Shown here piece after piece: positions 33,610 to 42,035 of a DNA stretch of 64,000 bases (position 1 is its first letter; the number at the start of each line of letters is the position of its first letter). The stretch lies in NCBI RefSeq assembly GCF_000725125.1, contig NZ_JFCB01000014.1, positions 62,001-126,000 of the forward strand. Direction: 5' to 3'. This stretch comes from Streptomyces toyocaensis. GTDB taxonomy: Bacteria; Actinomycetota; Actinomycetes; Streptomycetales; Streptomycetaceae. Position numbers and translations under genes: made by a program. The notes beneath the pieces were generated by a model. That model made no database searches and was not told the origin of the DNA. It saw nothing but the letters and a program-made list of their open reading frames with translations.

Positions 33610-34769
33610 CGCGCCGCCTCCCGTACCGAGTCGTCCGCCCGGACGGCGTCGAAGGCGTCGCGCAGGACGGCCCGTTCGTGCGCGTCGGGGCCGGTGCCGC
33701 GCACGTGGGTGACGAAGTCCTCGGCGATCCGCCGGTCGTCGCGGCCGGCGAGGCGGCGGGCGTAGGAGACGTCGGGGTCGTCCGTGGTGCGGGCCGGGTC
33801 GAAGGCGAGGCTGAGGGTGTGCGGGAAGCGCTCGGCGAGCCGGGCCATGGGGTCGGCCGGGCGGACCGGGTCGGTGAGCGTCGCCTCGACCCACGCCTCC
33901 TCGTGGCGCACCAGCGCGGGGTCGGCGAGCAGGTCCTCCAGGGTGCCGCGGATCCGGGCCAGAGCGCGCGGCACCGGGCAGTCGACGCGCTCCGCGGTGA
34001 CGGCTCCGTCGGCGGCCAGGTCGACGAGCCACATGGTCTTGCGGTGGGCGGCCTCCGAGAAGGAGTACGGCAGCGGGGAGCCGGAGTAGCGGACGCGTTC
34101 GGTGATGGTCTGGCAGCCGTGCAGATGGCCGAGCGCCGCGTAGTCGACGCCGTCGAACACCCCGGCGGGCACGGCCGCCACCCCGCCGACGGTGATGTCC
34201 CGCTCGCTGTCGCTGGGTTCGCCGCCGGTGACGAAGGCGTGGGCGAGGACCACGGAGCGGGTGCCGGGCGCGCGGCCGGCGAGATCGGCGCGGACGCGGT
34301 CCATGGCGGCGGCGAGCACCGCCTCGTGACCGGCTTTCTCCACCGCGAACTCGTCCCTCACCAGGGCCGGTTCCAGATAGGGCAGCCCGTAGAAGGCGAC
34401 GTCCCCGTGGGCGTCGGACAGCAGCACGGGGGTGCCGCACGCGGACGGTTCGGTGCGCAGATGGATGCCGGCCCGCTCCATGAGCCCGGCGCCGACGCCC
34501 AGGCGGCGGGCCGAGTCGTGGTTGCCGGAGATCATGACCGTGGGCACACCGAGGGCGGCGAGGCGGTGCAGGGCGTCGTCGAACAGCTCGACCGCGGCGA
34601 GCGGCGGTACCGCGCGGTCGTACACGTCTCCCGACACGACCACCGCGTCCACGTCGCGTTCGCGCGCGGTGGTGACGAGGTGGCCGATGAACTCGGCCTG
34701 GGCACCGAGCATGCCGACCCGGTGGAAGGGCCGGCCGAGGTGCCAGTCGGAAGTGTGCAGCAGTCTCAT
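33606..34769 (-). CDS. sbcD: Exonuclease subunit SbcD
   Basis: A 387-residue Mre11-like nuclease, partner of SbcC. The metallophosphoesterase motifs are MRLLHTSDWHLGRPFH, VVSGDVYDRAVPP, MISGNHDSARRLG and ALGHLHGCQTI. The ATG at 34769 is the first residue of the conserved motif. Translational coupling to sbcC through a 4-nt overlap. The 114 nt before it should hold the operon promoter; a TACCCT -10-like hexamer can be seen but no clear -35. Confidence 0.96.
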   Translation of the reverse strand: MRLLHTSDWHLGRPFHRVGMLGAQAEFIGHLVTTARERDVDAVVVSGDVYDRAVPPLAAVELFDDALHRLAALGVPTVMISGNHDSARRLGVGAGLMERAGIHLRTEPSACGTPVLLSDAHGDVAFYGLPYLEPALVRDEFAVEKAGHEAVLAAAMDRVRADLAGRAPGTRSVVLAHAFVTGGEPSDSERDITVGGVAAVPAGVFDGVDYAALGHLHGCQTITERVRYSGSPLPYSFSEAAHRKTMWLVDLAADGAVTAERVDCPVPRALARIRGTLEDLLADPALVRHEEAWVEATLTDPVRPADPMARLAERFPHTLSLAFDPARTTDDPDVSYARRLAGRDDRRIAEDFVTHVRGTGPDAHERAVLRDAFDAVRADDSVREAAR

Positions 34770-34883
34770 GATGGCCGCAGCGTAACCGGAGGGTACGACA
34801 GCACGGGCGGTTACTCCCGTATCGCTCCGTCACGACCCGGTCCGTATTCGCCCGTTATGGACCGTAAGCGGCGCTCGGTGGCG

Positions 34884-35510
34884 TCAGACGTCCCCGTACG
34901 CCTCACCGCCGAGTTCGAAACCGGCCGTCCCCGCGGTCGCGTCGGCGAGCCAGGCGCGGAAGGCGGGCACGTCGGCGTCCGGGAGAGCGATCTCGATCGT
35001 GACCTCCTCGCCGTAGTGCACGTCGCGCACCTGGCGTCCGGTGGCGCGCAGGTCGTTCTGCACCTTGCCGGCGCGCTGGTGGTCGACGGTCACCGTGGCC
35101 AGCCGGAACCGGCGCCGGGTGCGGGTGCCGACCGTGTCCAGCGCCTCCCCCACGGCGCCGCCGTAGGCGCGGATGAGGCCGCCCGCGCCGAGCTTGACGC
35201 CGCCGTAGTAGCGGGTGACGACGGCGACGACGTACCGCATGTCACGGCGCAGGAGCATCTGCAGCATGGGGACGCCGGCGGTGCCGCCGGGCTCGCCGTC
35301 GTCGCTGGCCTTCTGGACGGAGGCGTCGGCGCCGATCACGTAGGCCCAGCAGTTGTGGGTGGCGTCGGCGTGCTCCTTGCGGACGCCGGCGATGAAGTCC
35401 TGCGCCTCCCGCTCGGTGGCCGCCGGGGCGAGGGCGCACAGGAAGCGGGAGCGGTTGATCTCGGTCTCGTGCACACCCGCGCGCGCGACGGTGCGGTACT
35501 CGTCCTGCAT
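34884..35510 (-). CDS. YigZ/IMPACT-family protein (UPF0029)
   Basis: A 208-residue protein with the UPF0029 domain: KSRF-like EINRSRFLCALAP, THNCWAYVIG, SDDGEPGGTAGVPMLQML and RYYGGVKLGAGGLIRAYG. A C-terminal DUF1949-type domain follows. Members are linked to translation control (IMPACT) but the bacterial function is uncertain. The ATG at 35510 begins MQDEYRTVARAGVHE. About 225 nt of GC-rich sequence with no recognisable gene precede it. Confidence 0.9.
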   Translation of the reverse strand: MQDEYRTVARAGVHETEINRSRFLCALAPAATEREAQDFIAGVRKEHADATHNCWAYVIGADASVQKASDDGEPGGTAGVPMLQMLLRRDMRYVVAVVTRYYGGVKLGAGGLIRAYGGAVGEALDTVGTRTRRRFRLATVTVDHQRAGKVQNDLRATGRQVRDVHYGEEVTIEIALPDADVPAFRAWLADATAGTAGFELGGEAYGDV

Positions 35511-35735
35511 CCGGCCAGCCTATGCGCCGCCGTACGGGCGGGACGCCGCGGCTGCCGCTCGCCGCACCGGGGCGGCCGGGAAGGGCGCGCGGACCCGGTC
35601 CGGCGTGTCGTCCGGCCCGTCGCCCGGACGGGCCGGGGCGCGCGGGGGCGTGCGTGGTCGGTCACGCCCGCCGGCCGGACGTGGCGTGGCGCGGGACGGC
35701 CGGACGGCGCGGGGGCCACGCGCCGGCACGTGCGG

Positions 35736-36461
35736 TCACGGCGGGCTTCCCAGGTCGCGGGTGAGGTCGAGGCCGAGCATGCGGTCGGCGTAGGCGTAGG
35801 TCTCGAAGCGGGCGCCGTCCGCCATGTCCGGGTCCGTCTCCACCGCGCGGAGCACGTTCAGCACACCGGCGGTGTCCAGGTCGTCCTCCCACGCCGCGCG
35901 CAGGTCCGCCCGCACCGGGTCGGGGACGGGACGCGAGGGCCGGTGCGCCCAGGCGGCGACCGCGCGGCGCCAGCGTCCGAGGGTGTCCCCTGCGTCGCCC
36001 AGGGCGGCCGGGCCGACCGTCACGGGTGTGCTCCGGGGATGCGCGAGGAGGGCCAGGCGCAGGACGGCGGGGTCGGTGTCGCCCGGCGGGCCGGGCGCCT
36101 CCCAGTGCACGGGTGCCACGGTGAGGCGCACCCCGTCGGGAGCCTCACCGCCCTCGCTCACGACGTGCAGCACCTGCGCCTCGCCCAGACCGGCTCCGGA
36201 GTCCCGGCCGTCCTCGAAGGGGCGGACACCGAGGGCCGCGCCCGCCGCGCGGAGCTCCGCCTGCTGCCCCTCACCGGTGAGCAGCGCCCACACGGGCGTG
36301 CCGCCGAGTTCCAGGGCACGCACGAGCAGATCGGCGACGAGCAGTACACGCAGGTCCGTCGGGCCGGACCCCCGCGCGTGGGCCTCGACCCGGGTCAGGC
36401 CCCGCCGGGCGGGGGCGGCGTCCACGGGCTCGCCGGTTCGGGCGTCGGTGATGCGCAGCAC
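35736..36461 (-). CDS. Hypothetical protein with a cysteinyl-tRNA-synthetase-like C-terminal segment
   Basis: About 241 residues from the GTG at 36461 (VLRITDARTGEPVD); a GTG at 36506 would add 15. TACGCT lies 6 nt before the 36461 GTG, so a leaderless start is possible. The C-terminal 60 residues (RADLRAAWEDDLDTAGVLNV, ARFETYAYADRMLGLDLTRD) resemble the helical domain that follows the catalytic core in CysRS and the mycothiol enzyme MshC. No HIGH or KMSKS motif is present, so it cannot be a full synthetase. The function is unknown. Confidence 0.65.
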   Translation of the reverse strand: MLRITDARTGEPVDAAPARRGLTRVEAHARGSGPTDLRVLLVADLLVRALELGGTPVWALLTGEGQQAELRAAGAALGVRPFEDGRDSGAGLGEAQVLHVVSEGGEAPDGVRLTVAPVHWEAPGPPGDTDPAVLRLALLAHPRSTPVTVGPAALGDAGDTLGRWRRAVAAWAHRPSRPVPDPVRADLRAAWEDDLDTAGVLNVLRAVETDPDMADGARFETYAYADRMLGLDLTRDLGSPP

Positions 36462-36656
36462 GAGGCGAGCGTAGGCGTGCGAGCGGACGTACGCAGGCTC
36501 TCGCACGCTTTTCGGGTCGCCGTGCCCGATTCCGGCACCGCGCGTCGCGGCGGCCGCTACAGTCTGCCGTGCCCGGGCCGGCGGCGCCGGGAATCACCGT
36601 GTGCCCTGCTTCGTTGTCCGGAGCAACAGCTTTCGACGACCTTCGGGAGGCCCACG

Positions 36657-37064
36657 GTGTACGGCGACGAGGCGACGGTCCGCAAGATCCTCACCGGGCT
36701 CGGTGACACCTGGGCCGTGGTGGGCCTGTCGTCGAACCGGCGGCGCGCGGCGTACGGCGTCGCCCAGGTGCTCCAGCGGTACGGCAAGCGCGTGGTGCCG
36801 GTGCACCCGAAGGCCGAGACGGTGCACGGCGAGCGCGGGTACGCCTCGCTCGCCGACATTCCCTTCGCGGTGGACGTCGTGGACGTGTTCGTCAACAGCG
36901 ACCTCGCCGGTGCCGTCGCGGACGAGGCGGTGGCCAAGGGCGCGAAGGCGGTGTGGTTCCAGCTCGACGTCGTGGACGAGGCGGCCTACGGGCGGACCCG
37001 TGCGGCCGGCCTCGACATGGTGATGGACCGCTGCCCGGCGATCGAGATACCCCGGCTCGGCTGA
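36657..37064 (+). CDS. CoA-binding domain protein (YccU type)
   Basis: A 135-residue Rossmann-fold protein. TWAVVGLSSNRRRAAYGVAQ and KRVVPVHPKAETVHGERGY are the usual nucleotide-binding opening, and VWFQLDVVDEAAYGRTRAAG with VMDRCPAIE completes the family pattern. The GTG at 36657 has a CGGGAGG ribosome site. Small proteins of this type bind CoA or its esters; the physiological role is not known. Confidence 0.9.
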   Translation: MYGDEATVRKILTGLGDTWAVVGLSSNRRRAAYGVAQVLQRYGKRVVPVHPKAETVHGERGYASLADIPFAVDVVDVFVNSDLAGAVADEAVAKGAKAVWFQLDVVDEAAYGRTRAAGLDMVMDRCPAIEIPRLG

Positions 37065-37115
37065 CCGCTCCCCCGGAGGTCCGGCTCCGAAGCGCCCCGA
37101 TGCCCGTTCAACCCG

Positions 37116-37475
37116 TCAGTCGTGCGGTGGCTGGTCGCCCAAGCGGTGGTCGGCCACGTTCAGCGCCTCGTCCACCAGCCGCCGCAGGTGGCCGTCGCGC
37201 AGGGAGTAGATCACCCGGCGGCCCTCCTTGCGGGTGTCCACAAGCCCCGCGAGGCGCAGCCGTGCGAGGTGCTGGCTGACCGCCGGGCGCGCCGCCCCGC
37301 ACGCCTCGGTGAGCGTGGTGACATCTGCCTCGCCGCCGCTCAGGGCGTGCAGCAGGGCCAGCCGGGTGCGGTCGCCGAGCAGCGCGAGAAGCTCCGCGGC
37401 CAGCGCGAACTGCTCCTCGCCCGGAGTGTGGGGGTGCGCATCGTGCGCAGGTGACAGGTGCATGCGTGCGCTCAT
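37116..37475 (-). CDS. ArsR/SmtB-family metalloregulator
   Basis: A 119-residue winged-helix repressor (ALLGDRTRLALLHALSGGEA; ACGAARPAVSQHLARLRLAG; TRKEGRRVIYSLRDGHLRRL). The alpha-5 segment is DGHLRRLVDEALNVADH. In CzrA/SmtB-type sensors this helix supplies D, H, H and H/E metal ligands; here the third position seems to be Val. The ATG at 37475 lies 6 nt after a -10-like CATTAT on the minus strand, so I prefer this leaderless start; GTG 37481 and ATG 37463 are also in frame. It is divergent from a CDF efflux gene, its obvious target. Confidence 0.88.
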   Translation of the reverse strand: MSARMHLSPAHDAHPHTPGEEQFALAAELLALLGDRTRLALLHALSGGEADVTTLTEACGAARPAVSQHLARLRLAGLVDTRKEGRRVIYSLRDGHLRRLVDEALNVADHRLGDQPPHD

Positions 37476-37487
37476 ACGCACATAATG
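37466..37487. promoter_or_regulatory. ArsR operator candidate with overlapping face-to-face -10 boxes
   Basis: GTGCG (37466-37470) and CGCAC (37477-37481) form an inverted repeat around CTCATA. Directly after it CATAAT (37481-37486, plus strand, for the CDF gene) and CATTAT (37487-37482, minus strand, for the ArsR gene) overlap almost completely. Repressor bound here would block both genes. Confidence 0.42.
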
Positions 37488-37545
37488 GCTCCGTGGGCGC
37501 CGCCGCGTCCACCTCGACGGCCGTACGCACCGGAAGGGGACGATC

Positions 37546-38583
37546 GTGACCGACCGGCACCACCACGCCCATCACGAGCACCGCCCTCACATTTCCCTGC
37601 TCCACCGCCTCACCCACCTCCTCGCCCCCCACTCCCACGAGACCGCCGACAAGGTCGACCCCGCGCTGGAGTCGTCGGCCCGGGGCATGCGCGCGCTGTG
37701 GATCTCCCTGGCGGTACTGGGGGCGACGGCACTGGCGCAGGCGGTCGTGGTGCTCCTCTCGGGCTCGGTGGCGCTGCTCGGCGACACGGTGCACAACGCG
37801 GCGGACGCGCTGACCGCCGTACCGCTGGGCATCGCCTTCGTCCTGGGGCGGCGCGCCGCCACCCGCCGGTTCACCTACGGCTACGGGCGGGCCGAGGATG
37901 TGGCCGGCATCGTGATCGTGCTGACGATCGCCGCGTCCGCGGCCTTCGCCGGCTGGACCGCGGTCGGCCGGCTGCTGGACCCGCGCCCCGTGCAACACGT
38001 CCCGGTAGTCGCCGTCGCGGCCGTCGTCGGGTTCGCGGGGAACGAGTGGGTGGCCCGCTACCGCATCCGCGTCGGGCGGGCCATCGGCTCGGCGGCGCTG
38101 GTCGCCGACGGGCTGCACGCGCGGACGGACGCGTTCACCTCGCTGGCGGTGCTGCTGAGCGCGGGCGGCGCCGCCCTGGGGTGGCGGTACGCGGACCCGG
38201 CGGTCGGACTGGCGATCACGGTGGCGATCGCCCTGGTCCTGCGGGACGCCGCACGGGAGGTGTTCCGGCGGGTGATGGACGCCGTGGACCCGGCGCTGGT
38301 GGACCGGGCCGAGCAGGCCCTGACAGGGGTTCCGGGCGTGCGCTCGGTGGGTGAGCTGCGGCTGCGCTGGATCGGCCACCGGCTGCGGGCGGAGGTGGCG
38401 GTCGTGGTGGACGGCGACGCCACCGTGCGCGAGGCCCACCGCATCGCCGTGGATGCCGAGCACGCACTGCTGCACGCCGTTCCCCGGCTGACCGCCGCCC
38501 TGGTCCACGCCGACCCCGAACCCGTGCCGGGCGCGGCGGACCCGCATCTGCCGCTGGCCCACCACGCGGCGGGCCCCCTCTGA
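37546..38583 (+). CDS. Cation diffusion facilitator (CDF) metal-efflux protein
   Basis: A 345-residue inner-membrane proton/cation antiporter, probably for Zn2+ and related metals. The N-terminus is His-rich (DRHHHAHHEHRPH). Six membrane segments span about residues 48-215 with the metal-site motifs LLGDTVHNAADALTAVPL (TM2) and LVADGLHARTDAFTSLAV (TM5). A cytoplasmic ferredoxin-like domain with His residues follows. GTG 37546 has AAGGGGA before it. It is controlled by the divergent ArsR protein, by position. Confidence 0.93.
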   Translation: MTDRHHHAHHEHRPHISLLHRLTHLLAPHSHETADKVDPALESSARGMRALWISLAVLGATALAQAVVVLLSGSVALLGDTVHNAADALTAVPLGIAFVLGRRAATRRFTYGYGRAEDVAGIVIVLTIAASAAFAGWTAVGRLLDPRPVQHVPVVAVAAVVGFAGNEWVARYRIRVGRAIGSAALVADGLHARTDAFTSLAVLLSAGGAALGWRYADPAVGLAITVAIALVLRDAAREVFRRVMDAVDPALVDRAEQALTGVPGVRSVGELRLRWIGHRLRAEVAVVVDGDATVREAHRIAVDAEHALLHAVPRLTAALVHADPEPVPGAADPHLPLAHHAAGPL

Positions 38584-38608
38584 CCCGGTCGCGCGGTCCC
38601 GGGTGGCC

Positions 38609-38828
38609 TCAGGCGGCCACGCCCAGGCCCTCGAGTACGACCGCTCCCGAAAGCTCCGCGAACGCCTTGCCGGGCACCAGCAGCTTGCCGCGCCCGCCGA
38701 CCGCTGCCCACGAGCACGTACGGCAGGTCCACGACGGCCGCGTCGACCGGCAACGGCCAGTCGTCGGACAGTCCGATCGGGGCGATGCCGCCGTACTCCA
38801 TGAGGCAGTGCGGAGCGGGCGTGGCGTG
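38609..38828 (-). pseudogene. YbaK/aminoacyl-tRNA-deacylase-like pseudogene (C-terminal, frameshifted)
   Basis: The minus strand reads MEYGGIAPIGLSDDWPLPVD AAVVDLPYVLVGSG in one frame (two adjoining parts) and continues in another frame as GRGKLLVPGKAFAELSGAVV, then LEGLGVAA and a stop at 38609. Together these form the C-terminal third of a YbaK-domain editing protein. The break is near 38700 at a GC-rich run. The N-terminal two-thirds are missing, cut off by the XRE regulator gene just upstream. Confidence 0.78.
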
Positions 38829-38840
38829 GCCGAAGTGTTC

Positions 38841-39434
38841 TCAGCGCACGGGCGGCACCGAGACGGCCATGATCATCTTCGTCGGAGCGTCTCCCCGATT
38901 GCCGTACGTGTGGGGCACGTCGGCCTCGAAGGAGGCGCTGGCGCCGGCCGGCACCCGGTGCTCGGCCCCGTCGACGGTGAGTGTCAGCTCTCCGGTGGTG
39001 ACGTGCAGGAGTTCGACCGTGCCGGCGGGGTGCGGATCGGAGTCGCTGCTCTCACCCGGCATGAGCCGCCAGTCCCACATCTCCAGCGGGCCGGGGGCCT
39101 CGGCGCCGGCGAGCAGCCGGTTGTAGCTGCCGCCCCCGGTGTGCCACAGCCGCACGGCCTGATCGGCGGGAACGATCCGGACCTGGGGGCCCCGCTCGTA
39201 GTCGAGCAGGGTGGTGACACTGACCCCGAGCGCGTCGCCGATCTTGACGACCGTGCCGATGCTCGGGTTGGTGCGGGCCTGCTCGATCTGGATGAGCATG
39301 CCGCGGCTGACCCCCGCCCGGGCCGCGAGCGCGTCCAGGGTGAAGCCACGCTCGGCGCGCCAGCGCTTGACGTTGCGCGCCAGGGACTGGGTCAGCAGGT
39401 CGAGGTCCGACACATTCCGTCCGTTCCGCTTCAT
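38841..39434 (-). CDS. XRE-family regulator with C-terminal cupin domain
   Basis: A 197-residue regulator: helix-turn-helix FTLDALAARAGVSRGMLIQI with EQARTNPSIGTVVKIGDALG (about residues 30-75), then a cupin barrel (GTVELLHVTTGELTLTVDGA, VPAGASASFEADVPHTYGNR). The ATG at 39434 begins MKRNGRNVSDLDLL; a GTG at 39413 with GGACGGA before it is an equally good start. Such proteins often sit opposite an EamA transporter and control it; that is the layout here, but the transporter gene is broken. Confidence 0.9.
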   Translation of the reverse strand: MKRNGRNVSDLDLLTQSLARNVKRWRAERGFTLDALAARAGVSRGMLIQIEQARTNPSIGTVVKIGDALGVSVTTLLDYERGPQVRIVPADQAVRLWHTGGGSYNRLLAGAEAPGPLEMWDWRLMPGESSDSDPHPAGTVELLHVTTGELTLTVDGAEHRVPAGASASFEADVPHTYGNRGDAPTKMIMAVSVPPVR

Positions 39435-39489
39435 TTGACTACGGTGTGGTGCACCCGTTCGTTCACCGCACTGTACTGCGGGGCCCGCC
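39435..39489. promoter_or_regulatory. Divergent promoter between XRE-cupin and EamA genes
   Basis: This 55 nt region contains the 8-bp palindrome GGTGCACC (39448-39455) within CGGTGTGGTGCACCCG, and a second CACC at 39465-39468. It is the likely XRE operator. A -10-like TAGTCA lies just before the XRE ATG on the minus strand. Confidence 0.35.
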
Positions 39490-39786
39490 GTGACAGCACT
39501 CTTCGCCCTGGCCACCAGCCTGCTGTGGGGTACGGCCGACTTCGGCGGCGGGGTGCCGACCCGGCGCACCCCCGCGCTCACCGTCGTCGTGGTCTCGCAG
39601 TCCGTCTCGGTGGCCGTGGTTCGCGGTCGCCGCCGGTCCGGTCGGCCCGGTGGCGGTGCTCGCGTTCCACAGGGCGCTCGCCCCGGGCCCGATGGGGGTC
39701 GTCCCCCCCGCTCGGCTCGATGTCTCGGCGCGGTGCGGGCGGCCGGGCGGGCCCTGGTGGGGTCGGTGCCGCCGGCCACGGGGTGA
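39490..39786 (+). pseudogene. EamA/DMT-type transporter pseudogene
   Basis: The first 42 residues are a normal EamA N-terminus (MTALFALATSLLWGTADFGG; TPALTVVVVSQSVSVAV). At about 39614-39620 the frame breaks and the sequence jumps to a later part of the same family read in another frame: WFAVAAGPVGPVAVLAFHRA and LAPGPMGVV. About 40 residues are deleted at that point and some 200 C-terminal residues are absent. No working transporter can be made. Confidence 0.82.
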
Positions 39787-39793
39787 GTTCCGG

Positions 39794-40612
39794 TCAGCCC
39801 CCCGGTTCCAGTTCCGCGAGCCGGGCGGTGCCGTCCGCGAGCCGGTGAGCGCCGTCCTCGTCCAGTTCGGCGAGCCGGGCCACACCCTCCTCGTCCAGCA
39901 ACGACAACGCCCGCAACTGCTCCGGGGTGACGCCCTCAGGGATCGGTACGGGCGCCGGGGTGCGCAGCGGCGGCTGCCAGCCGTCGTCGGGGGTCCAGCG
40001 GCGCACCACCCGGGCCGGGGCTCCCGCGACCACGGCGTGGTCGGGCACCGTGCCCCGGACCACCGCGCCCGCTGCCACCACCACGTTCCGGCCGACGCGC
40101 GCCCCCGGCAGGATCACCGCGCCGGTGCCGATCCAGCAGCCCGGGCCGATCTCCACGGGCTCCATCCGCGGCCACTGCTTGCCGATGGGCTCGTGCGGAT
40201 CGTCGTAGGAGTGATTGGTGGAGGTGACGTAGACGTACGGCCCGAAGTAGCAGTCGCTGCCGATGGTGATCGTCGTGTCGGCGATGACATGGCTGCCGCG
40301 GCCCAGGACGACCCCGTCGCCGATGCGCAGGATCGGCTCAGGACCGAGGTCGAGGCCGGGCATCAGACCGGCCGTGAGGGTGACCTGTTCGCCGACGATG
40401 CAGTGCGCGCCGATCCGGATCCACGACTCGCCGAACACCGTGCCGAGCGGGAAGGCGAGCCTGGTACCCGTTCCCATCGCCGCGAAGCGGAAGCGGCCCG
40501 GGTGCTCGGCGGTCACCGAGCCCGTGCGCTGCACCCAGGCCCAGCCCGCGTGGACCACGCGCTGAGCGAGGCGGCGCGGCCAGGACGAGAACGTGTTCTT
40601 GCGCTTCGGCAC
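39794..40612 (-). CDS. Left-handed beta-helix (hexapeptide repeat) acyltransferase
   Basis: A 272-residue acyltransferase-like protein. Hexapeptide repeats run from about residue 60 to 200 (IRIGAHCIVGEQVTLTAG; VVLGRGSHVIADTTITIGSD; IGPGCWIGTGAVILPGARVG). The loop TSTNHSYDD carries the catalytic-type His found in xenobiotic/sugar acetyltransferases. A C-terminal extension of about 45 residues is acidic and helical. The ATG at 40612 begins MPKRKNTFSSW. The acceptor is unknown. Confidence 0.87.
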   Translation of the reverse strand: MPKRKNTFSSWPRRLAQRVVHAGWAWVQRTGSVTAEHPGRFRFAAMGTGTRLAFPLGTVFGESWIRIGAHCIVGEQVTLTAGLMPGLDLGPEPILRIGDGVVLGRGSHVIADTTITIGSDCYFGPYVYVTSTNHSYDDPHEPIGKQWPRMEPVEIGPGCWIGTGAVILPGARVGRNVVVAAGAVVRGTVPDHAVVAGAPARVVRRWTPDDGWQPPLRTPAPVPIPEGVTPEQLRALSLLDEEGVARLAELDEDGAHRLADGTARLAELEPGG

Positions 40613-40720
40613 CCGCTCACGGTAGTCGGCGGGCGCCGCGCCGACGGGCCGGTGACCCTGTGATCTTCACCCCACCGGGTGTGGCGTACCGTTCCCCCAT
40701 CACCCGACGAGGAGGCGACG

Positions 40721-41251
40721 ATGACCCACCAGGCGCTGATCAGCGGCATCGGCGGCAAGGAGCCGCAGGTGGACCCGGAGGCGTTCGTGGCGCCCACGGC
40801 CTCCGTGATCGGGGACGTGACGCTGCGCGCCGGCGCGAGCGTCTGGTACGGGGCGGTGCTGCGCGGCGACGTGGAGCGGATCTCCGTCGGCGCGCACAGC
40901 AACGTGCAGGACAACTGCACCCTGCACGCCGACCCGGGGTTTCCGGTCGGCGTGGGCGAGCGGGTCTCGATCGGGCACAACGCCGTGGTGCACGGGGCGA
41001 CCGTCGAGGACGACTGTCTGATCGGCATGGGGGCGACGGTGCTGAACGGCGCCGTGATCGGCGCGGGGTCGCTGGTCGCCGCCCAGGCGCTGGTGCCGCA
41101 GGGCATGCGGGTGCCGCCCGGGTCGCTGGTCGCGGGGGTGCCCGCGAAGGTGCGGCGGGAGCTCAGCCCCGAGGAACGGGAGGGGCTCACGCTCAACGGC
41201 ACGATGTACGCGGAGCTGGCGAAGGCACACCGGGAACAGCACGAGGGATAG
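40721..41251 (+). CDS. Gamma-carbonic-anhydrase-like protein (hexapeptide repeat)
   Basis: A 176-residue trimeric beta-helix protein of the gamma-CA/PaaY/YrdA group. The core pattern YGAVLRGDVERISVGAHSNV, QDNCTLHADPG, SIGHNAVVHGATVEDDCLIG has the metal-site His residues in HAD, GHN and VVHG. Members bind Zn and some hydrate CO2; others act on CoA thioesters. ATG 40721 has a strong GAGGAGG ribosome site. Divergent from the acyltransferase. Confidence 0.9.
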   Translation: MTHQALISGIGGKEPQVDPEAFVAPTASVIGDVTLRAGASVWYGAVLRGDVERISVGAHSNVQDNCTLHADPGFPVGVGERVSIGHNAVVHGATVEDDCLIGMGATVLNGAVIGAGSLVAAQALVPQGMRVPPGSLVAGVPAKVRRELSPEEREGLTLNGTMYAELAKAHREQHEG

Positions 41252-41301
41252 GGGCACGAGCGGTCCGCCGGCGGACGTTGTTCCCCGCGCCCGCGGGGCG
41301 T

Positions 41302-41931
41302 TCAGTCGCCCGCCGTCACGGGCGCGGGTGCCGCCTTGTTCGCCTTCCTCTTGAGGACCAGCACCGACGTCACGCCGATCAGCACGGCCAGGACAAGACC
41401 CAGCCACGAGAAGCGCTTCAGCCAGGACTCGGCGACGATGCCGACGTAGTAGATGACGGCCGTGGTGCCGCCCGCCCAGAGGATGCCGCCGAGGACGTTG
41501 GCGGTGAGGAACTTCCAGTACGGCATCCGCAGCACGCCCGCGAGCGGCCCGGCGAAGATGCGCAGCAGGGCGACGAACCGGCCGAAGAAGACGGCCCACA
41601 TGCCCCACTTCTGGAACGACCGCTCGGCGGTCGCGATGTGCCCCTCGCCGAAGTGCCGGGGGAACTTCGCGCCCAGCCAGGCCAGCAACGGCCGGCCGCC
41701 CTTGCGGCCGATGGCGTAGCCGATCGAGTCGCCGATGATCGCGCCGGCGGTGGCGCAGACCCCGAGGACCAGCGGATCGATGTCGCCGTGCTGGGAGGCG
41801 AGCAGCGCGGACGAGACCAGGATGATCTCGCCCGGCAGCGGGATACCCAGACTCTCCAGCCCGATGACCAGACCCACCAGCGCGTACACGGCGACCGCCG
41901 GCACGGTCTCGAGCCACTCCTGGACGTGCAA
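41302..41931 (-). CDS. DedA-family membrane protein
   Basis: A 209-residue integral membrane protein of the DedA superfamily, linked in bacteria to phospholipid or undecaprenyl-phosphate flipping. Marks are GLESLGIPLPGEIILVSSAL, GDSIGYAIGRKGGRPLL and FFGRFVALLRIFAGPLAG (the G-x-x-x-R-F-x-P-like motif). I choose the TTG at 41931 (LHVQEWLETVPAVAVY) because GGGAGG lies 8 nt upstream and homologues begin here as I remember them; an in-frame start at 41985 would add 18 residues without a ribosome site. It lies downstream of the phosphoketolase gene on the same strand. Confidence 0.88.
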   Translation of the reverse strand: MHVQEWLETVPAVAVYALVGLVIGLESLGIPLPGEIILVSSALLASQHGDIDPLVLGVCATAGAIIGDSIGYAIGRKGGRPLLAWLGAKFPRHFGEGHIATAERSFQKWGMWAVFFGRFVALLRIFAGPLAGVLRMPYWKFLTANVLGGILWAGGTTAVIYYVGIVAESWLKRFSWLGLVLAVLIGVTSVLVLKRKANKAAPAPVTAGD

Positions 41932-42035
41932 CGCCGTTCCCTCCCGGTCCACCGGTCCTGCGTTCCCCTGCGTGCGCGCGGACACGGCACACGCAGGGGG
42001 CGAAGCCTACAGGGCGGGGAGGCGGCGACCGGTGC

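Noticed and set aside
30679..33765. 1028-codon plus-strand open frame opposite sbcC
   Set aside because: It is a composition shadow of the SbcC coiled-coil arms.
33678..36656. Long plus-strand extension in frame with the CoA-binding protein
   Set aside because: It runs antisense through sbcD, yigZ and the hypothetical gene. The conserved protein begins at GTG 36657 with its own ribosome site.
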